Below, in pieces: positions 56,774 to 64,000 of a stretch of 64,000 nucleotides of DNA. Location of the stretch: NCBI GenBank assembly GCA_003313425.1, contig NHZP01000079.1, forward strand, positions 62,001 through 126,000. Reading direction: 5' to 3'. Made by a program: the position numbers and the translations under genes. Source of the stretch: Pseudopyrenochaeta lycopersici. Its lineage: Eukaryota; Ascomycota; Dothideomycetes; Pleosporales; Pseudopyrenochaetaceae. The notes beneath the pieces are model-generated. The model ran no database searches, was not told the DNA's origin, and was given only the letters and a program-made list of their open reading frames with translations. Within the stretch, counting starts at the first letter, position 1. The number at the start of each line of letters is the position of its first letter.

Positions 56774-58618
56774 ACGTGAGCGGCAAGCGAAACGCCCAGG
56801 TAAGCGAAACGCCCACTCTTGCCAAGACCACACCTCCTCTACCTTTAACTGCAATGTCTCAACAACTCAATATTGAATTACTCCCTTGTGAGGATAGAAT
56901 TATCTTAGCTATCCAAGCAATGAAAAAAGACGCGACATTAAGTGACCGACGAGCTGCAGCAGTCTACAACGTTCCTAGAAGGACTCTCCGCGACCGACGC
57001 GCTGGAAAGCTTTCACGACGCAACAGCCAACCCAACTCGTCAAAGCTTAACAGGCACGAGGAAGACGCGATTATCCAATATATAAGGAAGCTAGACGCGC
57101 GAGGATTTGCCCCTACACTGTCTTATCTCCGTGAGATAGCGAATCAGTTGCTGGCTGCTCGTGGTAGTGGCCAGGTGGGAGAAAAATGGGCCAGAAACTT
57201 CGTCTCTCGTAAGCCTGAGATTAAATCCCAACTAAGTAGGCCACGCGACTACCAGAGAGTCCTATGCAGCGATCCAGCTGTTATTAGCCCCTGGTTTGAC
57301 CTTGTACGCAACATCAAAGCCAAGTACGGCGTCCTAGATGAAGATACCTATAACTTTGACGAGACTGGCTTTACTATGGGCGTAGGAGGGTCCGTCAAGG
57401 TGGTAACTGCGTCTGAGAGACGTACTCGACCACTGGGGATACAACCTGGCAACCGCGAGTGGGTGACGTTGATTGCTGGTATCAACGCTATGGGCTGGAC
57501 AATTCCACCCTTCATTATCTTCAAAGCCAAGAACCACGACAAGTCCTGGTTGCCTGATCTATCTAAGGGCTAGCGTATAGGCCTTAGTAAGAACGGCTGG
57601 ACCAACAACGAACTTGGTCTAGCCTGGCTACAGCACTTTATCCAGCATACAGCAGCCTGGACAGTAGGCAGTCACCGGCTACTAGTAATTAATGGCCACG
57701 AGAGCCATAATTCACTTGCCTTCCAGGATCTATGTGAGGAGAACAAGATAATTACCCTCTGTATGCCTTCCCATTCATCCCATATCCTGCAGCCGCTTGA
57801 TGTGGGCTGCTTTGCGCCATTGAAGCAGGCATACCGGCGAGAGATTAGGGTCTTGGCAGACAGTCACATCACCCACATTGACAAAAAAGCATTCCTAGCT
57901 TCCTTTAAGGAGGTATTCGAGACCTCGTTCTCACAGCAGAATATTCTATCTAGCTTCCAAGCAACTGGCCTAGTCCCACACAGCCCAGAGGTGGTGCTAT
58001 CAAAGCTTGAGGTGAAGCCTCGCACGCCGACACCACCTCTACCAGGGCCCACCCCCTGGCACCCCAAAACACCCAGCAACGCCTGGGAGATAGAGGCTCA
58101 AACAACACTAATTATGAAGAGGATTCGTGACCATAAGAGTTCCTCTCCTGATTCTATCATTGAGATGGTGTTACAAGTTAAAAAGGGATCAACATTGAAG
58201 GTACACTCACACACGTTGCTGGAAGCTAGAGTAGCTGGTCTTGAGCAGGCAAATAGAGCTGCTTCTGAGCGGAAAAAGCGTAAGAAAAAGCGGATCCAGC
58301 AGGGAGGGACCCTATCAAAGGAGGAGGGAGAGGACTTAATTACTCAGAGGGACGTTGATGCCTAACTTGAGGTGGAGAGGCGTGCGGAGAGGGCTCAAAC
58401 AGGTGCTAGTACAAGGGGTATCTGACGCTGTAAAACTTGTGGAGAGGCAGGACACAATAAGCGCACGTGTAAGAAAGATATAGTAGAAGTAGAGGATTAA
58501 TTTAAGCTACTATAAGCTATAGTAGCTTTTTGTAGGACTGAGTTGTTAACGTGCAAAGTTGTAAAGCTTGGTGGGGTGGGCGTTTCGCTTACCTGGGCGT
58601 TTCGCTTGCCGCTCACGT
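56774..58618 (+). mobile_element. 1,845-bp pogo-type element, copy B
   Basis: The length, terminal repeats (ACGTGAGCGGCAAGCGAAAC) and gene match copy A at 30757-32601. TA lies on both sides (56772-56773 and 58619-58620). It is inserted in the opposite orientation to the host element's transposase. Confidence 0.96.
56854..58500 (+). pseudogene. pogo-type DDE transposase, copy B, three stops
   Basis: This is a single 549-codon frame with stops only at 57571 (TAG), 58363 (TAA) and 58420 (TGA). Domains: HTH Psq (AVYNVPRRTLRDRRAGK), CENP-B-type HTH (GFAPTLSYLREIANQ...GEKWARNFVSRKPE), DDE core (YNFDETGFTMG, LLVINGHESHNS, MPSHSSHILQPLDVGCF), a basic coiled coil and a canonical CCHC knuckle (C-KT-C-GEAG-H-NKRT-C) after the last stop. 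The second catalytic position is Asn in INGHESH. Copy A carries stops at the same three codons. The knuckle is invisible if annotation stops at the first stop. Confidence 0.92.
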
Positions 58619-60840
58619 TATACTAATGAGGAAGCCTTTCTTATCTATATTGTATATATAGCGACTATTAATATGATATTCTGTAATTTTCTACTTTAGG
58701 AGCTTAAAGTAGAGGCTATACTTGAAGGCAGAATCAGCTTTGAAGCGGTTACGATCGAGGGTGGATGCCTAGTGAGATATGAGCTCGATGTTATGCCGTG
58801 CGACGAAGCGGTTAACCCAGTTTTTGCCTGCTGGCTTTTGAGCGATTTGGGATGCGAAATTTTAAATTATAGGCTTTGAAGGAGGTAATACACGTCTGCA
58901 AAGCTTATGAATATACTCTATAAGCTCAGCTTCTTGTGTGGTGTTGAGTAATTTGCTGTTATCGATTTTAGATGCATGGCTCTGAGTAATACCTCTATGA
59001 CGGCGCGACAGCGTTGACTGGTTAACACTATATTTTTTTGCAACATCCGCGTAACAGAACGGTTCTCTAAGCTTCAAGGATTGCAGCGCAGCAAGCGCGT
59101 CCTCCATATCGTTAATATTCGTGGTGTTGTTACGCGTTGATATTTTGATGAAATTTGGTGTTCGCGTGCATCAGGTGGGGACGTGCATCAGGTGGTGGAA
59201 CACGTTAGCGAAGCGCACAGTGCCCTCCATCTGATTCAAATCCTTCAAACCCAAACAATTTAACAAACCATCTATTATGAATACCATCGCCGATAATCTC
59301 TATGAAGTTGACAGTGCTCTATCATTAGAGCCTAGCCAGTCAAATGCCGTACGGCCGTCTGAGAGCGCCTCACAAGTGTCTACCGCGCCGTCTACAGCTA
59401 CGCTATCATCCACCTCTTCCTTAGGCAAGCGTTCTCGCGAGTTTCGATCAGATATATGGATACACTTTCGAGAGGCTGTATGCAATGAGGTCAGGAAATA
59501 TCAATCTGGGCTGTACTACTACTGCAAGTACTGCTCAGGACGGTATACCAACAGCAAGTCTGCGTGGACTCACCTCCAATCTGCTTATGGAACTGCGAAG
59601 CTAGATGAGGATGGCTTGGCATCTAAGAAGGCAGCTACTGAGGGTGCGCTGGTGAGAGGATTTGCGGCTACTGAGGCAAAGATGGCTGCTTAGAGAGAGC
59701 GAGTCGCAAAGGCGGCTATGGGTGACTGTATCAGCTGTGAGCGTTTCAATGAGGCGCTAATAAGATTGATTACAGTGCGCAATTTGCCTCTCAGCGCTGT
59801 TGAATGGCCAGAACTGGAGGACTTGCTCGGGCCACCAATCCAGCAGTAGAGGGCCAGCTGCTTCAATCGCGCGGTACACTTCCAAAGCTCATAACGAAGT
59901 CGTACGAGACTCATCGCCAGATCTTGAAGGCAAAGCTGCAGCGCTGTCAGTATTTAATACACTTTATGATTGACTGCTGGTCTTCGCCTAATCGCAAAAA
60001 CCTAATGGCAATCTGCGCACAGTTTGTGGATGAAGGTAAGCTCAAGAAAGCGCTGCTAGCACTCCCTGAGCTATCATCACATACCGATAAAGAGATGGCT
60101 AATGCTCTAATTCGAACTCTCAACTCATACGGAATCCTCAACATACTAGGCTATATTACAAGCGATAATGCTTTCAAACGACAAAATGATGTTCTTTATT
60201 GAAGAGAGTGTACCAAGGCATTATCCGGCAGTCCACTATCGAATGCGTTGCTTTGGCCATATCCTAAACCTAGCCGCCCAGGCCTTCCTTTTCGCAAAGG
60301 ATAGAGAAGCAATCAACGAGGCTATCCGACAGATAAAGAATGAAAACTTCAGCAATATTGATGAGCAGCTTACTGCTCATCTATGCTCAGCTGAAGCTGC
60401 TAGCTGGCGAGAGATAGACGCTCTCGGAAAGCTTCATAATATTGAAGTTCACTTCCGCGCGTCAGATGCTCGCTATAATGAGTTCAACCAGCTTGCAAAA
60501 GGTCGTGTACTTCCTCAAGAGAACGCCACTAGGTGGAACAGCTGGTTTAAAGTTGTTAGTGTGGCTCGTAAGGAAGATATACGAGTAGCAATTACTACTT
60601 ACTGTCAGAGATATGAAAGAGATCTACAGGCGGACATCCTTACTAGTGAGGACTGGCAGATTATTGACGATACTTTTTACTTCCTCAATACCTTCAACCG
60701 TGCGACGCTTCTCACGCAGGGAGACAACGCGACAATTGATAAAGTTATCCATACAATGGACGTGGTTACCAAGGTATTTAACAATGAGAAAGAGCGCGCA
60801 AAAGCACTGAATAAGTCACGATACCTTTCAGCCCTCATTA

Positions 60841-60908
60841 CCGAGGTTCACCTCGTCACGAAACACCCCACGCAACGCAACACTTTTTACACCTAAATTC
60901 TGTAAAAT
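60841..60908 (+). repeat. pogo-type terminal fragment inside the hAT gene
   Basis: It starts CCGAGGTTCACCTCGTCACG immediately after a TA and runs 68 bp to the solo LTR. It is the inverted equivalent of the split terminus at 33158-38484. The opposite terminus and body are absent. Confidence 0.75.
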
Positions 60909-61129
60909 TGTCAGATTACACAAGTGCTGTAAGGCTTGTTAGATATAAAAGATAAACTCAGAAGTACTACACAGAAAAGGGCGATTAATAGAAGGACCGA
61001 TACCACGGCCTTCGGAACCTCCGGAAGCAAAGCAGTCATAGAAAGGAGGGGAGAGAACACAGAACCAGTCAATCACGTTCATCATCAAAATTCATCAAAG
61101 ATCAAGCCAAATAGTCCTTGAATCTGACA
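60909..61129 (+). repeat. 221-bp solo LTR, second family
   Basis: It begins TGTCAGATTACAC and ends AATCTGACA. The flanking pentamers AAAAT and ACTCT do not match. The start is shared with the LTR fragment at 29748-29820. It differs from the 175-bp Copia LTR apart from the end bases and an AAAGGAG-GAGA-ACAGAACC-like stretch. Confidence 0.75.
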
Positions 61130-62299
61130 ACTCTTCTGGACCTGAAAGGGACCTCCGCATGGTTAGAGCTATTAATATGGGCTGGTTCGTCCTCAACAAG
61201 TACTATAGTCGTGCTGACGAGATTCCTGCCTATGGAGCTGCCATCCTTCTTGATCCGTCATCTCGCCGCGCATATCTTGACACATTCTGGAAGAAGGCTT
61301 GGGTTGATTCCGCAATCAAATCAGCTGGCATGATTTGGGAAGAGGAATTCAATACTCAACCTACTAAGGATGCTCATATAATTGGAGATACCGCTACTGT
61401 AGTAGAGCTTGAATCAGTAAAGCTAAGTAGCTTTGCGAAGTACAAGGCAAAGCAAAGGCCTGAGTACGCTTCACCTGGAGCTGTGGATGATTTCTATCGT
61501 TTCATTAACATGGAACCTATCGATCTCGATGGCATGAAGCTTACTCCACTAGAATGGTGGTGTCAACCTACGCAAAGGCGGTCCTACCCTTGTCTTTCTC
61601 GAATGGCTATCACGATCCTCTCAATCCCTGCAGAGTCCGCAGAACCCGAAAGGGTATTCTCGGGAGCTCGGAGAACATGTTCATGGAGTCGACTCCGGCT
61701 GACACCTCGGAATATTGAGATTATTGAGTGTATGGGTAAATGGCTGAAAGAGGGTCACATCCACCCAGTTAGAGCGAGTGGAATAGGATTCCCCATCACG
61801 CCAGATCCCTATCTTGATCAAGACGCTGTAAAGGAGCTTGATCAACAGTTGGTTGAGTGTATGGAGGCTGATTTAGGTTGGTAGATACGTTATAAAACGC
61901 AGTGTTTCCAACAGTCAAATCTATCAGCTCTTGGGAAATTGGCGCTAACCCAGCGAAGTAGAGTTTAAGCCTATAAAGGTAGCCGCTAAGCCTAAACAGG
62001 TAATATAAAGTTAGTCTACACCCTCAGAGCCCCACTTAACTGATTGTTAGAAAGTCAGATAAAATGTAACTGGTCTAATCGGTTTAACTGGTTAAACCGG
62101 TCGGTCGTTTTGGTCTCTGAATTGATCCGGTCGGTCGTTTCGGTCGGTGAATTTAAGCGGTTAACCGGTTTGCCCATGTATGGAATGAAGGCGATATTGT
62201 CGCCGGCTTCTTCTTGCAAATTGTGCATCAAAACAGACGAGGCAGGCCACCTGCGCTGCCCCCTCCACTCCATCTCCATATCACTTGGGCACTGAAAGC

Positions 62300-62699
62300 T
62301 CATACATTTGCCTCGGTTAATAGACGGGATGTAGCGCCTACGGCTCAAGAAGCCTTACACTCTCCATTTCTGAGAGAGATACTGAGCGTCAGCAAGCTTC
62401 GGGATCACAAATTGAGGCTTCCCTCTTGGCGGACACACACCACGGAGCTAACTAGGTGGATGCAAGAAACGACACTATTGCTGCCTGTAATAGAACGTTC
62501 CTGCCCTCCGCCCACATTTTTTACACCGTACGTCACAAGAAGGTACAGCGTGTCTATGCATTTAGAGGTCAACAGCGAACACCAAGGGAAAGCAAGTTTC
62601 AACCTTAGTGTTCCGATTCAGATTTTCTACATTGAGCCTTGCGCTATTGAAGGAGGGTCAGAGCAGGAGGAATATGATGTTCCCGTGTACGTGGCATGA
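62300..62699 (+). pseudogene. arrestin-like C-terminal fragment
   Basis: The frame ending at 62699 has the pattern of a fungal arrestin-like C-terminal sandwich: TLLLPVIERSCPPPTF, then VTRRYSVSMHLEV and FNLSVPIQIFYIEP, followed by an acidic end. The upstream arrestin N-domain is missing and the sequence abuts the hAT right end. It is therefore probably a gene truncated by transposon insertion. Recognition rests on pattern only. Confidence 0.4.
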
Positions 62700-63143
62700 T
62701 CGTTGTATCAACTCGCTATCTTGCGACAGACAACGTATTTGCGGGTCAATCCTTTCCAAAGACCATGGAAACTAGTTACTTCAATGCTTGCCAGTATTTA
62801 AGCATCCGGCTCGTCTGCCCATGTGTGGAACATCCACCATGGCGGCGACGATTGGAGCTCGACACCCCTACGAATCGCTTTGAGTGAGTCCATTGAATGT
62901 ACATGCCGCTGAACTTTGACGACTTCCAGTCATGTTTATACTCGAACTTTCAACGCGAAACTGTGAGGGAACGATCAGGTGACTGTCATACTTTATGAAT
63001 AGTCCCACTTTATGAATATTGTGAAAATAGCTTAAGTAAGAGCTTTCCTTACGAATCTCTTTCTCTCCTTGTAAGCAATCACTTTATCCAAGTCGCACTC
63101 GACCTCGTTCGTGCTCTTGTACCGTCCCAGGCTTTGGGCAGCT
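62700..63143. other. intergenic, nothing recognised
   Basis: There is no supported gene. CACTTTATGAATA and near-copies occur at about 62989-63020, a short local duplication. Confidence 0.4.
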
Positions 63144-63145
63144 TA

Positions 63146-64000
63146 ACGTGTTCCACCAGTCAGTGGGCAACACCAGTCAGTGGGCCACCTCATCAACACC
63201 AGCGCGCTTGCCCTCACAAGAACTCAAATGACCACGCAACGACAGCCTCTAGTAGCTCAAAAGGAGGGCCGAGTCCTTCTTGCGTCTCAGGCAATTAATT
63301 TGCAACAAATTAAAAGTGTACGCAGGGCTGCGCACCTGTTTAGTGTCCCTCGAACAACGCTGCAACGGCGCCTTAAAGGCTATCAGCCTCAACCTACCAC
63401 CAACGCACGGAAACGTAAGCTAACGCCTACTGAGGAACAGAGCCTTGTTCAACGGATACTAGAGCTTGATCGACAAGGCTTTCCGCCTCATATTATTGAC
63501 GTACGTCAGATAGGAGACGCTCTTCTTGCTGCACGAGGCCAGCAGCCTCCTCCACCTCCTCTTAGCAAAATCTAGGTCTCTCGTTTTGTTAGGGCTCAGT
63601 CAGAGCTTTAAACAAAGTGGAACCGTAAATTCCACTTACAGCGCGCAAAATGTGAGGATCCTATAAAGATAAACAGCTAGTATAGCCTTGTGAGGGACAC
63701 GATTCAGACGTACAGGATATTAGACGAGGACACGTATAACTTTAATAAGACTGGGTTTATGATGGGTATCGCCTTAACGTTAAAGGTTGTTACTAGCTCT
63801 AATACTATCGGACAAGCAACTATTGTACAGCCTGGCAACCGTAACTAGACGACGACAATTAAGTGTGTGAGCGCTGTAGGCTTTGTACTGCCTCCCTTTA
63901 TTATCCTTAAGGGCAAGGTCTACCAGGCGTCGTGGTATAGTCCTGAGCTTAAGCTGCCTAGCGACTGGAGTATTAGTGTGAGCGACAACGGATAGATAAC
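63146..64000 (+). mobile_element. pogo-type transposon, 5' part, runs off window
   Basis: The left end ACGTGTTCCACCAGTCAGTG follows TA at 63144-63145. CACCAGTCAGTGGGC is present twice. The first 13 bases equal those of the element at 55240, though the inner repeat differs. The transposase begins 82 bp inside. The right end lies beyond 64000. Confidence 0.9.
63228..64000 (+). pseudogene. pogo-type DDE transposase, 5' part, decayed
   Basis: MTTQRQPLV begins an HTH Psq domain (SVRRAAHLFSVPRTTLQRRLKGY) and a CENP-B-type HTH (LDRQGFPPHIIDVRQIGDALLAARG). TAG at about 63573 then ends the first open frame. The catalytic region continues with ILDEDTYNFNKTGFMMG (the first Asp of the usual DETGF is replaced by Asn) and PGNRN then WYSPELKLPSDWSI. 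More TAG codons are present near 63846 and 63994. It is truncated by the window edge. Confidence 0.85.

Larger units (their letters stand above)
55401..59107 (-). pseudogene. pogo-type DDE transposase split by copy B
   Basis: The 5' part (59107-58620) has HTH Psq (VAKKYSVNQSTLSRRHRGI), CENP-B-type HTH and YIYNIDKKGF. After the passenger, the core continues with WITTIACICANGTALSPALIYQ, LPILDGHGSHVTMDF and PPHSTHTLQPLNVCLF, where the final Asp of the usual LQPLDV is Asn. A coiled lysine-rich tail ends QPPQRHIT at 55401. Several TAG codons stand at expected Trp or Gln positions. It is inactive. Confidence 0.88.
55240..59205 (-). mobile_element. pogo-type transposon carrying a nested pogo copy
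   Basis: The terminal repeats start ACGTGTTCCACCACCTGATG and are perfect for about 42 bp at both ends, with TA at 55238-55239 and 59206-59207. Inside the repeats, CACCTGATGCACG occurs twice. The element is about 2.1 kb without its passenger; the 1,845-bp copy B at 56774-58618 is inserted at a TA in its transposase gene. Its 3' UTR shares the AATAGCTATTGTTGGTGGCT-type motif with two other elements in the window. Confidence 0.95.
59277..61884 (+). pseudogene. hAT transposase, interrupted and frameshifted
   Basis: The N-terminus (59277-59693) is serine-rich and ends in a BED-type zinc finger (YYYCKYCSGRYTNSKSAWTHL). TAG at 59691 and shifts near 59820 and 60170 precede the core: FMIDCWSSPNRKNLMAICAQF, RCFGHILNLAAQAFLF and ENATRWNSWFKVV. 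An insertion at 60841-61129 splits the region before GWFVLNKYYSRADEIPAYGAA. The hAT dimerisation domain (MAITILSIPAESAEPERVFSGARR) ends at 61884. Confidence 0.9.
59218..62294 (+). mobile_element. hAT transposon, boundaries tentative
   Basis: A hAT transposase relic is bounded by CAGTGCCC at 59218 and its complement GGGCACTG ending at 62294. The flanking octamers GAAGCGCA and AAAGCTCA agree at six of eight bases, so the ends are plausible but not certain. Near the right end, motifs of the GGTTAAACCGG / GGTCGGTCGTTT type recur (about 62070-62170). It contains a pogo terminal fragment and a solo LTR at 60841-61129. Confidence 0.6.

Noticed and set aside
56629..57573. 314-codon frame starting upstream of pogo copy B
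   Set aside because: Its first 75 codons come from host-element DNA read antisense and from the copy B end; the real transposase start is the ATG at 56854.

Overview
The window looks like a transposon-dense stretch of a filamentous ascomycete (Pezizomycotina) chromosome. The evidence is: introns of about 47-137 nt with GT...AG ends, a multidomain iterative polyketide synthase, an AA11-like copper monooxygenase, a Tad-type LINE, pogo/Fot-type DDE transposons, hAT elements, and widespread C-to-T damage at CpA (RIP-like). The species cannot be named from the sequence.

Layout. 1-5.5 kb: two inverted hAT copies around a 1.3-kb unique segment whose target duplications show it was inverted. 5.9-6.9 kb: an intact AA11-like LPMO gene. 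8.0-11.2 kb: an OrsD-like fragment and a dynamin-like GTPase pseudogene killed by three stops in one otherwise open frame. 11.9-12.65 kb: a LINE 3' fragment and (AAG)32. 13.0-14.0 and 17.2-17.8 kb: two zinc-finger genes on either side of a decayed pogo-like element. 18.2-26.5 kb: a pogo-like transposon split by a nearly full-length Tad-type LINE. 26.5-30.2 kb: gene-free simple repeats and AT-rich retroelement remains. 30.2-33.2 kb: a palindrome of about 1.1 kb with a 1,845-bp pogo element exactly at its centre. 33.2-38.5 kb: a Copia element with 175-bp LTRs and a GGGGT duplication. 38.5-40.6 kb: another pogo element. 40.9-43.9 kb: a truncated spherulin/cupin gene, a hAT fragment and a small two-exon gene of unknown function. 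45.2-53.5 kb: an intact five-exon highly reducing PKS of 2,659 residues. 54-62.3 kb: nested hAT, MITE and pogo elements. 62.3-62.7 kb: an arrestin-like fragment. 63.1 kb to the end: a further pogo element running out of the window.

Only five host genes look intact: the LPMO, the two zinc-finger genes, the unknown gene at 43.3 kb, and the PKS. No tailoring enzyme, transporter or pathway regulator lies beside the PKS, so it is an orphan in a repeat island. Its DH and ER domains carry changes at expected catalytic or cofactor positions, while KS, AT, methyltransferase, KR and ACP motifs are present. The observations most worth a second look are the palindrome-centred transposon, two pogo copies sharing three nonsense codons, the hAT-mediated inversion, the altered PKS domains, and the regular C-x-C-x12-H-x6-H zinc-finger protein.
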